Assembly (NCBI RefSeq): GCF_000317695.1 | Contig: NC_019771.1 | Coordinates: forward strand, 620,001-684,000 | DNA: 64,000 nucleotides | DNA from: Anabaena cylindrica PCC 7122 | GTDB lineage: Bacteria > Cyanobacteriota > Cyanobacteriia > Cyanobacteriales > Nostocaceae | Direction of reading: 5' to 3' | Shown: positions 1 through 9,044 of the stretch, in pieces | How positions within the stretch are numbered: the stretch's first letter is position 1 | How the letters are laid out: every line of letters begins with the position of its first letter | The notes under the pieces: generated by a model | The model's input: the letters and a program-made list of their open reading frames with translations, nothing else | Databases searched by the model: none | Told to the model about the DNA's origin: nothing | Position numbers and translations under genes: made by a program

Positions 1-1272
1 ACTATGTACAGGTGGAATCAGTAAAGGTTCCACACCCCAAGATAGTGCTAATTGTCGGTAAGCAATAGCCTCAGAGGTAAGAGTAATAATCGGAGTCAAA
101 GGACGATATTTAGAAATTAGTCTGGCTGTATTCCCCGAAGTGGTGTTACAGAGAATTGCTTTAGAACCAGTTTCATAGGCAATCCGACAAACTGCTTGTG
201 CTACTGATTCCGTTACACTCAGACAACCAGCTTCATGATTCCAGGAATGTCTACTACCAGCTTTAAGCGCCGTTTCTGTTTGTACAGCGATGTTATGCAT
301 CATCTGCACAGCCTCAATAGGGTATTCTCCCACAGCAGTTTCACCAGAAAGCATGACGGCATCCGTACCATCTAAAATAGAGTTAGCAACGTCCGTAGCT
401 TCTGCGCGGGTGGGATCTGGGGCGCTAATCATCGACTCCAGCATTTGAGTAGCAGTGATAACCGGCTTACCAGCTTGATTACAGCGACGAGTAATGTCTT
501 TTTGAATAAGAGGGACTTGATGAATAGGTACTTCTACTCCCAAATCACCACGAGCGATCATAATTGCGTCAGCAGCATTAAGGATAGCGTCTAGTTGTTC
601 TACGGCTTCTGCGCGTTCAATTTTGGCAATGAGGCGAATTTTTGCGCCAGCAGCTTCAATCATTCTTTTTGCAGGTTCGAGGTCTTGGGGCGATCGCACA
701 AAAGAAACTGCAACCCAGTCTACACCCAACTGAATCCCAAACCGCAAATCCATCAAATCCTTTTCTGTAATCGAACTCACAGGTAAAGGCGTGGCGGGTA
801 AATTCACACCTTTATGAGTCGAAACCAAACCCCCAATATTGACATGAGCGCGAATTTTATCAGCATCACGACTCGTTACAGTCAACTTCACCCGACCATC
901 ATTAATTAAAATGGGTTCACCAGGGCGCACCATAGCGAACAAAGTCGGTAGCGGTAGGGGTAACTCATCAATAGTTTCACCCTTATCTTGCAACAGAAAA
1001 GTCACTTCGCTACCAGCTTCTAACATCAGTCCTTCCGGTGGTAACTTACCCAGACGGATTTTCGGACCACATAAATCTTGCATAATAGCGATCGGTCTTT
1101 GTAAGTCGCTACTAATGCGCCGCAAATGGTGAAAAGTTTGGGCGTGAGCCTCATAAGCACCATGGGAAAAATTCAGCCGTGCCACATTCATTCCCGCCTT
1201 CACCAAAGCTTCTAGCTTTTCAGGTGCAGAAGTAGCCGGGCCAACAGTACAGATAATTTTAGTTCGACGCAT
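1..1272 (-). CDS. pyk: Pyruvate kinase, C-terminal end cut off by the window
   Basis: Catalyses the last step of glycolysis, phosphoenolpyruvate plus ADP to pyruvate plus ATP, in the cytoplasm. The frame is open from the ATG at 1272 to base 1, giving 424 codons; the stop lies outside. The N-terminus reads MRRTKIICTVGPAT, the standard pyruvate kinase opening, followed by the N-A-R-L-N-F-S-H-G segment. The signature MLSGETAVGEYP is encoded near 325-355. It follows the GAPDH gene on the same strand after a 130-base gap filled with short repeats, so the two probably form a glycolytic unit. The same gap-pyk pairing is known in Anabaena. Identity is certain; the C-terminal length (about 476 or about 590 residues in cyanobacteria) cannot be judged. 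Confidence 0.97.
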   Translation of the reverse strand, partial: MRRTKIICTVGPATSAPEKLEALVKAGMNVARLNFSHGAYEAHAQTFHHLRRISSDLQRPIAIMQDLCGPKIRLGKLPPEGLMLEAGSEVTFLLQDKGETIDELPLPLPTLFAMVRPGEPILINDGRVKLTVTSRDADKIRAHVNIGGLVSTHKGVNLPATPLPVSSITEKDLMDLRFGIQLGVDWVAVSFVRSPQDLEPAKRMIEAAGAKIRLIAKIERAEAVEQLDAILNAADAIMIARGDLGVEVPIHQVPLIQKDITRRCNQAGKPVITATQMLESMISAPDPTRAEATDVANSILDGTDAVMLSGETAVGEYPIEAVQMMHNIAVQTETALKAGSRHSWNHEAGCLSVTESVAQAVCRIAYETGSKAILCNTTSGNTARLISKYRPLTPIITLTSEAIAYRQLALSWGVEPLLIPPVHS

Positions 1273-1402
1273 AACAAAAATAGGGAATAACGGTAAAGTA
1301 GCGCACCCCGTTAAGCCCAGGAAGAAGCAGGGGGGAAGGGTGCAGGGTGCAGGGGGAATAATTTTCCCCATTACCAATTACCAATCACCCATGACCAATC
1401 AT

Positions 1403-2428
1403 CTAAATCAATCCTTCTTTCTGTGCCATTGACAACATCAAATCAACAACACGGTTGGAATAACCCCACTCGTTGTCATACCAGGAGACAACTTTAAAGA
1501 AATTGGAATTCAGTTCAATTCCCGCACCTGCATCAAAAATGCTAGAGTGGGCATCACCTTGAAAATCAGTTGATACCACCTCTTCATCGGTGTAACCCAA
1601 AACACCTGTCAATGTACCTTCAGCAGCTTTCTTCATCACCGCACAGATTTCTTTGTAACTCGTAGCTTTAGCAGTTTTGAAAGTCAAGTCAACCACCGAG
1701 ACATCGGGTGTAGGAACCCGGAAAGCCATACCAGTCAACTTACCCTTCAACTCTGGTAAAACCAAAGCCACCGCTTTAGCAGCCCCTGTAGCGGAGGGAA
1801 TAATATTTTGAGCCGCACCTCTTCCACCTCGCCAGTCTTTTTTACTGGGGCCATCTACCGTGGGTTGAGTGGCTGTCGTCGCGTGGACTGTAGTCATCAG
1901 TCCTTCAGTTAAACCAAAGTTGTCATTAATAACTTTAGCAATAGGAGCCAAACAATTTGTAGTACAACTTGCATTGGAAACAATTAAATCCTTTGCTGGG
2001 TCAAACAAATGATGATTTACACCCATCAACAATGTTTTTACCTTGTCTGGTTCTTTGGTAGGTGCAGAAATCACCACTCGTTTTGCACCTGCTTTCAGGT
2101 GATTTTCAGCCCCTGCATAGTCGGTGAAAAGTCCTGTAGATTCAACAACATAATCAGCGCCCAATTTACCCCAAGGTAATTCTGCCGGATTTCTCACCGA
2201 CATACAAGGGATAAAATGGCCATCAATAACTATGCCATCTTCCTTTGCTTCTATCTTGCTCTTTAATTTACCGTGTGTAGAGTCATACTTTAAGAGATAA
2301 GCAAGATTATCAGGTGGAACTAAATCATTAATTCCCACAAATTCAATGTTGGGGTTAGTAAGACCAGCACGAAGCACAAGTCTGCCAATACGACCGAATC
2401 CATTAATACCAACTTTCAACTTCGTCAC
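1403..2428 (-). CDS. gap1: Glyceraldehyde-3-phosphate dehydrogenase, glycolytic Gap1 type
   Basis: Oxidises glyceraldehyde-3-phosphate to 1,3-bisphosphoglycerate with NAD(P). The 341-residue protein has the N-terminal Rossmann motif GINGFGRIGR and the catalytic cysteine block SNASCTTNCLAP near residue 150, then the C-terminal WYDNEWGYSNR signature; length is normal. It lies directly upstream of pyruvate kinase on the same strand. Cyanobacteria carry several gap genes: Gap2 is the photosynthetic NADP enzyme and Gap1 the glycolytic one. The Gap1 call here rests on the pyk neighbour and the sequence GINDLVPPDNLAYLLKYDST, and is an inference. A purine-rich GGAGG lies just upstream of the ATG (revcomp of cctcc at 2437-2441). 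Confidence 0.95.
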   Translation of the reverse strand: MTKLKVGINGFGRIGRLVLRAGLTNPNIEFVGINDLVPPDNLAYLLKYDSTHGKLKSKIEAKEDGIVIDGHFIPCMSVRNPAELPWGKLGADYVVESTGLFTDYAGAENHLKAGAKRVVISAPTKEPDKVKTLLMGVNHHLFDPAKDLIVSNASCTTNCLAPIAKVINDNFGLTEGLMTTVHATTATQPTVDGPSKKDWRGGRGAAQNIIPSATGAAKAVALVLPELKGKLTGMAFRVPTPDVSVVDLTFKTAKATSYKEICAVMKKAAEGTLTGVLGYTDEEVVSTDFQGDAHSSIFDAGAGIELNSNFFKVVSWYDNEWGYSNRVVDLMLSMAQKEGLI

Positions 2429-2721
2429 AATTAAACCTCCTGTTTTTGAGGATTCAACTAAGGATAATTAGCCGGGTTAATTCTAATCTCACTTAGCTGA
2501 TTCTTACAGTCACAAAAGGCATAGAGTCGATTTAGCTGGCATATTTTAAGGTTTAGGCATTAGTGATTGATCATTAGTTATTGGTCATTAATCATTATTG
2601 GATACATTATTTTCATAACCATATATCTGTGTTAAAGTTCAATCAGTATTGGTTTCTATAGAATTGTTACCTATGTAAAACTTATTGAATATATAGGAAT
2701 CCGGTTTGATTATTGAAAATA

Positions 2722-2836
2722 TACGTAGGGTGTGTATAGCCCTGCGGGCATGGCTACGCTAAAGCGACAGCGTAACGCACCAAACCCTTGAGAACGGAGC
2801 GTTACGGATTTCATTCTAACGCACCATACAATACAT
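2722..2836. repeat. Dispersed intergenic repeat with GTAGGGTG and AACGCACC blocks
   Basis: This lies in the 503-base spacer between gap1 and the RelE-like gene. It contains gtagggtgtgt, a stem-like gcgacagcgtaacgcacc, a second gagcgttacg arm and a final aacgcacca. The blocks are partly inverted relative to each other, so the region can fold. Repeats of this style are common between cyanobacterial genes. The rest of the spacer (2429-2721 and 2837-2931) is AT-rich, with short attagtnattg-like repeats and no coding frame I could support. Exact ends are uncertain. Confidence 0.5.
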
Positions 2837-2931
2837 AATCCTGTAAGCGCAAGCGCAGGCTACGCCAACAAAAATCAAATAGTAATCCTACAGTATAATG
2901 TGGATATTATCTAGAAAAATTCTGTCATGTT

Positions 2932-3258
2932 ATGAATTTAGGTATTGAATCTAATAACCAACAGTTAAACAGAAACAAAGTAGCTTTACTTGATAAAGCA
3001 CAAATATCACTGGATGCTTTACAGACTAAAGATCAGGAAAAAGTTATTCGTGTCATTAATTACCTAGAAAATTTTCCTGATTGTTCAATGCTTAAAATTA
3101 ATAGAATCAAATCTGTTCCTAATTATTTTATTGCGAGAGCAGGCGTAAAATATAGAATTATTTTTAAATTTCAAGATGTAGAAGTAACTATTGTCGATAT
3201 AGTCAATCACGATCGTCTTGAGAGATTATATGGATCATTGGAAATGGATAGGATATGA
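2932..3258 (+). CDS. RelE/ParE-like toxin family protein
   Basis: A 108-residue protein. Residues 20-50 look like the helical N-terminal part of RelE/ParE folds (KVIRVINYLENFP). The C-terminal half carries the beta-sheet core: KINRIKSVPNYFIARAGVKY, then RIIFKFQDVEVTIVDIVNHD and a closing R-L-Y-G. That order (basic strand, R-x-G-x-Y-R-I-I-F, acidic strand, V-x-H-x, R-x-x-x-Y) is typical of RelE-type mRNA interferases or ParE-like proteins. There is no obvious antitoxin upstream. The stop overlaps the ATG of the next gene (ATGA), so the two are translationally coupled. No clear Shine-Dalgarno is visible. Family assignment is by pattern only; toxicity is not shown. Confidence 0.7.
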   Translation: MNLGIESNNQQLNRNKVALLDKAQISLDALQTKDQEKVIRVINYLENFPDCSMLKINRIKSVPNYFIARAGVKYRIIFKFQDVEVTIVDIVNHDRLERLYGSLEMDRI

Positions 3259-3935
3259 AAGGTCTAGATTCCTTTAAATTAGACCTTAAACAGTGTCTAT
3301 TAGAGCTTGATGAATTTGATAAATTACTGCTTAATAGTGAATTACAAGAAAGTAAAGATATACTACCATTCTTTAAGGATAGGCTACATTTATCTGCATT
3401 TATTGGGTCTTACGTTCCTGATTTAGTCAGATGCAACCAAATTAAACATGAATTTTCCTTATTTGGTGATTTTCGTGCTGATTTAGTCGTTGGTGATTGT
3501 ATAAATAACACTTACTGTTTTATTGAATTTGAAGATGCTACTAAAGACAGTATATTTGTAAATAGAGGAAGAAGTACATTAGATTGGTCGCCTAGGTTTG
3601 AGCATGGTTTCAGTCAAATCATTGATTGGTTTTGGAAAATTGATGATTTTAAGAAAACGACCTCATTTCTCTCTATTTTTGACAGTGAAAATATAGAATT
3701 TTACGGCATTCTTATTATAGGTAGAGACGCGTTTATCTCTCTTCTTGATAAAGCTAGATTAAAATGGCGTTTAAACAAGGTTTTAGTAGACTCACGCAAA
3801 GTAATTTGCATAACATTTGACCAATTAGCCAGAGATATTAGAGATAGACTTTCACTGTATCCACTGATTTATGAAGCAGAATCAGAGGCTGATCGAATTA
3901 TTTCCACAGATGAGAGCGATTGCACATCACCCTAG
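3255..3935 (+). CDS. DUF4263 / Shedu-like nuclease-fold protein
   Basis: A 226-residue protein that resembles the DUF4263 domain used by the Shedu (SduA) anti-phage nuclease, a PD-(D/E)XK fold. The core is at residues 71-125: FRADLVVGD with D76, then CFIEFEDA with E91, then RFEHGFSQIIDWFWK with Q121. In a canonical site the segment after the Asp would be ExK; here it is E91-F-E93, so the usual lysine is replaced. The second half (YGILIIGRDAF, then RLKWRLNKVLVDS) matches my memory of small cyanobacterial DUF4263 proteins. It overlaps the RelE-like gene by four bases. Its TAG stop (3933-3935) sits in the first bases of an inverted-repeat element, so the native C-terminus may have been altered. 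A defence role is inference. Confidence 0.65.
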   Translation: MKGLDSFKLDLKQCLLELDEFDKLLLNSELQESKDILPFFKDRLHLSAFIGSYVPDLVRCNQIKHEFSLFGDFRADLVVGDCINNTYCFIEFEDATKDSIFVNRGRSTLDWSPRFEHGFSQIIDWFWKIDDFKKTTSFLSIFDSENIEFYGILIIGRDAFISLLDKARLKWRLNKVLVDSRKVICITFDQLARDIRDRLSLYPLIYEAESEADRIISTDESDCTSP

Positions 3936-4034
3936 TACAGTACGGCGTAAGTACGCGTACCTTTTACAGGGAGTTCAAATCGCAGATTTTTCACAAATTT
4001 TAATGGTTCATTCACTTACGCCGCAGTATACTAG
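3932..4034. mobile_element. MITE-like element, 103 bp, 21-bp imperfect terminal inverted repeats
   Basis: The left end reads ctagtacagtacggcgtaag (3932-3951, then t). The right end (4014-4034) is acttacgccgcagtatacta followed by g; its reverse complement matches the left arm at 18 of 21 positions. The interior is short and AT-rich with no reading frame. Palindromic CTAG at both tips may be part of the target. This looks like a non-autonomous miniature element. The left tip provides the stop codon of the Shedu-like gene. The rest of the spacer to 4253 is AT-rich with no recognised feature. Confidence 0.75.
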
Positions 4035-4253
4035 CTTGCATTAGCACATAAAACACATAGATTTAATCTACCATTTTAAAATTTGTAGTTATGCATTTCT
4101 ACGCGAAGGAATTAAGCACACCATTTATATCAATAGAGTCAGCCAAAAATCATCGGCTATTCACACATGGTAGAGAAATTAACAATTTTTTAGTTTGTAA
4201 AATTTGTCGAGATTTATTAGGTACTAGAACCAAACACAATCTAAATTATTAAT

Positions 4254-4748
4254 ATGGAATTATACTTAATTCGTCATGGTATCGCCGAAGAACATCAAGC
4301 AGAACTAAAAGATGAAGAACGTCAGCTAACCAAAGAAGGAAGACAAAAAACCGAGAGAGTAGCCCAAAGATTAGTAAAACTAGATTTACACTTTGATTTA
4401 ATCCTGACTAGTCCCCTCGTCCGCGCCCAGCAAACCGCAGAAATTCTCATTGAGGCTGGACTGAGTTCAGAGTTAGAAGAATTGCATCACCTCAGCCCAG
4501 AAGGTAACATTAATAGTTGGCTAAAAGAATGGTTTGAACCGAGAAATTATACTCACTCAAACCAACTAGCATTGGTGGGACATGAGCCTAATTTGAGCAA
4601 TTGGGCAGAAAATCTGCTTTGGGGAGAAGCAAAAGAGCGCCTCGTCCTCAAAAAAGCAGGTATGATTGGGATAAAACTACCAGAAATAGGATCTCCTCTG
4701 GGTCGTAGTCAGTTGTTCTTGTTGATACCACCCAAGTACCTGCCATAA
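4254..4748 (+). CDS. sixA: Phosphohistidine phosphatase SixA family
   Basis: A 164-residue member of the histidine phosphatase superfamily. The catalytic LIRHG motif is at residues 5-9, with the nucleophilic His8. The second conserved arginine block is LTSPLVRAQQTAEIL near residues 53-67, and the second histidine is in LVGHEPNLS near residue 107. Length and order match SixA, which dephosphorylates phosphohistidine on signalling proteins. It lies 112 bases before gltA on the same strand. Substrate in this organism is unknown. Confidence 0.88.
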   Translation: MELYLIRHGIAEEHQAELKDEERQLTKEGRQKTERVAQRLVKLDLHFDLILTSPLVRAQQTAEILIEAGLSSELEELHHLSPEGNINSWLKEWFEPRNYTHSNQLALVGHEPNLSNWAENLLWGEAKERLVLKKAGMIGIKLPEIGSPLGRSQLFLLIPPKYLP

Positions 4749-4860
4749 CAGTTTTTCAACCTTTCGCATAGAATAGTTGTTAGATCGGCAACTGTTATGG
4801 TGAAAATAACCTCTGGTAAGTTAGCGTGATCAGATATTTCACAAAGCAGATGGTGTTGCC

Positions 4861-5997
4861 ATGACGGTGTGCGAATACAAGCCTGGTTTAGAAGGCATTC
4901 CCGCAGCCCAATCGAGTATTAGTTATGTAGATGGGCAAAAGGGAATACTAGAATATCGTGGCATTCGGATTGAGGAATTAGCAGAAAAAAGTACGTTTAT
5001 AGAAACTGCTTATCTCTTAATCTGGGGTGAATTGCCAAACAAAGAAGAATTGGAAGCGTTTGAGCATGAAATTCGCTACCACAGACGGATAAAATATCGC
5101 ATTCGGGATATGATGAAATGCTTTCCCGAAAGTGGACACCCTATGGATGCGCTGCAAGCCTCTGCGGCTGCATTGGGTCTATTTTATTCTCGACGGGATT
5201 TACATAATCCGGTCTATATTCGTGATGCTGTAGTGCGCTTAATGGCAACTATTCCCACGATGGTAGCAGCGTTCCAGTTAATGCGGCAAGGGAATGACCC
5301 TGTAAAGCCACGGGATGACTTGGATTATTCCGCCAACTTCTTGTATATGCTGAATGAGAAGGAACCAGATCCTTTAGCAGCAAAGATTTTTGACATCTGC
5401 TTGATTCTCCACGTCGAGCATACAATGAATGCTTCTACCTTCAGTGCGAGGGTGACGGCTTCTACCTTAACTGACCCCTATGCGGTGGTTGCTAGTGCGG
5501 TGGGTACTTTAGGTGGACCCCTGCATGGTGGAGCTAACGAAGAAGTAATTCAGATGTTAGAAGAAATTGGTTGTGTAGATAATGTCCGTCCCTATGTAGA
5601 TGATCTTCTGCAACGGAAAGCGAAGATTATGGGCTTTGGACATCGTGTCTACAAAGTGAAAGATCCACGGGCGACAATCTTGCAAAACTTGGCGGAGCAG
5701 TTGTTTGATAAATTTGGCTACGACAAGTACTATGAAGTTGCCCAAGAAATGGAACGGGTAATGGCAGAGAAGGTTGGCAGCAAAGGAGTTTATCCCAATG
5801 TTGACTTTTATTCTGGTTTGGTGTATCGGAAAATGGGGATTCCTACGGACTTGTTTACACCTGTTTTTGCGATCGCACGCGTGGCTGGTTGGTTAGCACA
5901 CTGGAAAGAACAACTCGCAGAAAACCGGATTTTCCGTCCTACTCAAATTTACAACGGTCGTCACGAAGTTCCTTATCTTCCCATCGACAACCGTTAA
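4861..5997 (+). CDS. gltA: Citrate synthase
   Basis: Condenses oxaloacetate and acetyl-CoA to citrate, feeding the oxidative branch toward 2-oxoglutarate and nitrogen assimilation. The 378-residue protein is the normal short (type I) bacterial length. Visible motifs are VDGQKGILEYRG near the N-terminus, HTMNASTFSAR around residue 190, the active-site GPLHGGANE near residue 220 and GFGHRVYKVKDPR near residue 260, which contains the second catalytic histidine. The start ATG has no strong ribosome binding site. It stands alone after sixA, with a 561-base spacer before the ndh cluster. Confidence 0.97.
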   Translation: MTVCEYKPGLEGIPAAQSSISYVDGQKGILEYRGIRIEELAEKSTFIETAYLLIWGELPNKEELEAFEHEIRYHRRIKYRIRDMMKCFPESGHPMDALQASAAALGLFYSRRDLHNPVYIRDAVVRLMATIPTMVAAFQLMRQGNDPVKPRDDLDYSANFLYMLNEKEPDPLAAKIFDICLILHVEHTMNASTFSARVTASTLTDPYAVVASAVGTLGGPLHGGANEEVIQMLEEIGCVDNVRPYVDDLLQRKAKIMGFGHRVYKVKDPRATILQNLAEQLFDKFGYDKYYEVAQEMERVMAEKVGSKGVYPNVDFYSGLVYRKMGIPTDLFTPVFAIARVAGWLAHWKEQLAENRIFRPTQIYNGRHEVPYLPIDNR

Positions 5998-6558
5998 CTA
6001 GCTAGGGAACAGGTGACAGTTAAGAAGAATTTCCCGTAATTAGCTGACAAGTAATCAATTTTAGATTTTAGATTTGGGATTCATGCCCATAGATGGACAG
6101 ATTCATAACTGTCATCTATCTCCTCTATTAGGCTTGAGTTAAAAATCTCAAATCGAGAATCTTAAATTGATACTGTTTTCAAAGCCCTCCATTGCTAGAA
6201 CATCAGACAATTTCTATAGAGTAGAAACCCGTTATCACCAGGAAAGCGGCCAATTTGTATTGTTTAGGGGACAGTGACAGGGAAAAGGCAAAAAGAAAAG
6301 AAATCTGATTCCAGTTTCCAATAGTCACTGACGGTAGGCTGAAGCGTTACCAATCCCCAGCATTAGCCAATTTCAATCCCAACCATAAGCAGAAGTTGTC
6401 TCTTGGTTTACGGGGCAAAAACCATCCAAGGATATACTAAACATGGGAATTGGCAACAAATCTACAATCAGGCATCATCTCAATAGAGCTAATTCTAGTT
6501 ATTAACTCAATTAATAGTTGGGATTCACCGTGACTTGACGACTTAAAGAGTAGCAAAA
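5998..6558. other. Intergenic spacer gltA-ndhA
   Basis: 561 bases with no supported gene. It holds short ttagattttaga and aaatctcaaatc runs of the heptamer-repeat type near 6050-6170. The ndhA promoter presumably lies in the last 200 bases. No terminator with a clear T-run was recognised. Confidence 0.6.
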
Positions 6559-7677
6559 ATGAATGCAGGAATTGACCTCCAAGGAACTTTTATTCAATCT
6601 GTCAGGGATTTAGGAATACCACCAGGGGCGGCCAAAGCGATTTGGATGCCGTTACCAATGATCCTAATGCTGATTGGTGCAACAGTGGGAGTACTCGTTG
6701 CTACCTGGCTAGAACGGAAAATTTCTGCTGCTGCACAGCAACGGATTGGCCCAGAATTTCAAGGGCCTTTTGGGTTGCTAGTGCCTGTAGCGGATGGTCT
6801 GAAGCTAATCTTTAAAGAAGATATCGTCCCTGCCCAAGCAGACCGCTGGCTGTTTACCCTCGGACCAATAATTGTAGTAATTCCGGTATTTTTGTCATTT
6901 CTGATTGTTCCCTTTGGGGAAAATATCGTCATTACCAACGTGGGAATGGGGGTATTCTTGTGGATTGCTTTGTCTAGTATTCAGCCCATTGGCTTATTAA
7001 TGGCTGGCTACGCATCTAATAATAAATACTCCCTATTGGGGGGTTTGCGGGCAGCAGCACAGTCAATCAGTTATGAAATTCCTTTGGCGTTGAGTGTATT
7101 AGCGATCGCCATGATGTCTAATAGCCTCAGCACAGTTGATATTGTCAATCAGCAATCTCATTTTGGCATCCTAGGCTGGAACATTTGGCGACAACCACTT
7201 GGTTTCATCATCTTTTGGATTGCAGCCCTAGCTGAATGCGAACGCTTACCATTTGACTTACCCGAAGCAGAAGAAGAACTAGTAGCAGGGTATCAGACTG
7301 AATACTCCGGGATGAAATTCGGTCTATTTTACTTAGGTTCTTACATTAACTTGATACTTTCTTCCCTCCTAGTAGCAATTTTGTATCTAGGTGGTTGGCA
7401 TTTTCCTATTCCCGTTAGTCTCATAGGTGATTGGCTGGGAGTCAGTGACACAAACCCTGTTTTACAGGTAGTAACTGCCTCCCTAGGTATCACTATGACC
7501 GTACTCAAAGCTTACTTCCTGGTATTTATCGCCATCCTCATCCGTTGGACACTACCACGGGTAAGAATTGACCAATTATTAGATTTAGGGTGGAAATTCT
7601 TGCTACCAGTTGGTTTGGTTAATCTCCTATTAACCGCCGCCCTGAAATTAGCCTTTCCCGTCGCCTTCGGTGGCTAA
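6559..7677 (+). CDS. ndhA: NAD(P)H-quinone oxidoreductase subunit 1 (NdhA)
   Basis: Membrane subunit of the cyanobacterial NDH-1 complex, homologous to NuoH/ND1, which sits at the junction of the peripheral and membrane arms and helps form the quinone site. The 372-residue protein shows about eight hydrophobic helices. The conserved stretch ERKISAAAQQRIGPEFQGPF is at residues 52-71, and the acidic loop LAECERLPFDLPEAEEELV near residue 223 is a hallmark of the family. It is the first gene of ndhA-ndhI-ndhG-ndhE, the conserved cyanobacterial and plastid order. Confidence 0.97.
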   Translation: MNAGIDLQGTFIQSVRDLGIPPGAAKAIWMPLPMILMLIGATVGVLVATWLERKISAAAQQRIGPEFQGPFGLLVPVADGLKLIFKEDIVPAQADRWLFTLGPIIVVIPVFLSFLIVPFGENIVITNVGMGVFLWIALSSIQPIGLLMAGYASNNKYSLLGGLRAAAQSISYEIPLALSVLAIAMMSNSLSTVDIVNQQSHFGILGWNIWRQPLGFIIFWIAALAECERLPFDLPEAEEELVAGYQTEYSGMKFGLFYLGSYINLILSSLLVAILYLGGWHFPIPVSLIGDWLGVSDTNPVLQVVTASLGITMTVLKAYFLVFIAILIRWTLPRVRIDQLLDLGWKFLLPVGLVNLLLTAALKLAFPVAFGG

Positions 7678-7768
7678 ACCAATTTTAGATTGTAGATTTT
7701 AGATTTTAGATTGAATCTGAAATCTAAAATCCAAAATCCAAAATCCAAAAGAGTGAGAGACACAAACA

Positions 7769-8353
7769 ATGCTAAAGTTCCTCAAACAAGTTGGTGATTA
7801 CGCCAAAGAAGCAGTACAATCGGCTCGTTATATTGGTCAGGGGCTTTCTGTCACCTTTGACCACATGCAGCGTCGTCCAGTTACCGTCCAGTATCCCTAC
7901 GAAAAATTGATTCCTGGGGAAAGGTTTCGCGGTAGAATTCACTACGAATTTGACAAGTGTATCGCTTGTGAAGTCTGTGTTCGCGTCTGTCCCATTAACC
8001 TCCCTGTAGTTGATTGGGAATTTGACAAAGCCACCAAGAAGAAAAAGCTCAATCACTACAGTATTGACTTTGGAGTTTGTATCTTCTGTGGTAACTGCGT
8101 GGAATACTGTCCAACAAACTGTTTATCAATGACAGAAGAATATGAACTTGCTACGTATGATCGCCACGAATTAAACTATGACAGCGTAGCATTAGGACGA
8201 TTGCCTTACAAAGTTACAGACGATCCAATGGTGACACCACTGCGCGAACTAGTTTACCTACCTAAAGGTGTTATGGAACCCCACGGTGTACCCGCAGATG
8301 CACCTCGCGCTGGTTCTCGTCCAGAAGACCTTGTAGAAAATGGTAATGGGTAA
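7769..8353 (+). CDS. ndhI: NAD(P)H-quinone oxidoreductase subunit I (NdhI), 2[4Fe-4S] protein
   Basis: Peripheral-arm subunit carrying two [4Fe-4S] clusters that pass electrons toward plastoquinone. The 194-residue protein has two four-cysteine motifs: CIACEVCVRVCPINLP at about residues 64-79 and CIFCGNCVEYCPTNC at about 103-117. The length is normal for cyanobacteria. The gap after ndhA (7678-7768) is filled by heptamer-like tagattt/aaatcca repeats, ending in gagtgagag before the start. Confidence 0.97.
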   Translation: MLKFLKQVGDYAKEAVQSARYIGQGLSVTFDHMQRRPVTVQYPYEKLIPGERFRGRIHYEFDKCIACEVCVRVCPINLPVVDWEFDKATKKKKLNHYSIDFGVCIFCGNCVEYCPTNCLSMTEEYELATYDRHELNYDSVALGRLPYKVTDDPMVTPLRELVYLPKGVMEPHGVPADAPRAGSRPEDLVENGNG

Positions 8354-8432
8354 TAGGTAATAGGTAATCAATATTTTTTCCAATTACCAGTTACCAGTGA
8401 GCATTTATCAAACATCAAAAGGATCAAAAAAA

Positions 8433-9044
8433 GTGAATCTAGCGGAAGGAGTACAGGTTGTTTCATTGGGCATACTGGCTGTGATGATGATTGGGGCAGC
8501 ACTAGGTGTAGTGCTGTTTTCTAACATCGTCTATTCTGCCTTTTTACTGGGTGGTGTATTCATCAGTATGTCTGGACTTTACCTGTTGCTAAATGGTGAT
8601 TTTGTAGCATCAGCACAGATTTTGATTTATGTTGGTGCGATTAACGTGCTGATTTTGTTTGCCATTATGTTGGTTAACAAGCGTCAGGATTTCTCACCTT
8701 TACCCAGTGCTGGGTTGCGGAAAATAGTTACAGGTATTGTAAGTATAGGATTATTTGCCCTATTGAGTACGATGGTACTGGCAACTCCTTGGGCTTATTC
8801 CTCTGTTCCTGTGGCTGGTGAAAGTTCTATAGTTGTGATTGGTGAACATTTTTTCACCGACTTTTTACTACCCTTTGAGTTGGCTTCTATTTTGTTGCTC
8901 ATGGCAATGGTAGGAGCAATTATTTTGGCACGTCGGGAATATTTACCAGACGAATCAGATTCTGCTCAACGACAACAATCTATCTTAACTTTGCCAGAAC
9001 GCCCCAGAGAACTGGTATCAACCAGTACTGGAACTGAGGACTAG
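8433..9044 (+). CDS. ndhG: NAD(P)H-quinone oxidoreductase subunit 6 (NdhG/J)
   Basis: Membrane-arm subunit homologous to NuoJ/ND6, with five hydrophobic helices. I choose the GTG at 8433, giving MNLAEGVQVVSLG and 203 residues. It has ggatc about 10 bases upstream, and homologues begin MNLAEGVQ as I remember them. An in-frame GTG at 8397 would add 12 residues (MSIYQTSKGSKK) but sits directly behind repeat sequence with no binding site. The conserved segment GDFVASAQILIYVGAINVL lies near residues 57-75. It is third in the ndhAIGE unit. Confidence 0.93.
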   Translation: MNLAEGVQVVSLGILAVMMIGAALGVVLFSNIVYSAFLLGGVFISMSGLYLLLNGDFVASAQILIYVGAINVLILFAIMLVNKRQDFSPLPSAGLRKIVTGIVSIGLFALLSTMVLATPWAYSSVPVAGESSIVVIGEHFFTDFLLPFELASILLLMAMVGAIILARREYLPDESDSAQRQQSILTLPERPRELVSTSTGTED

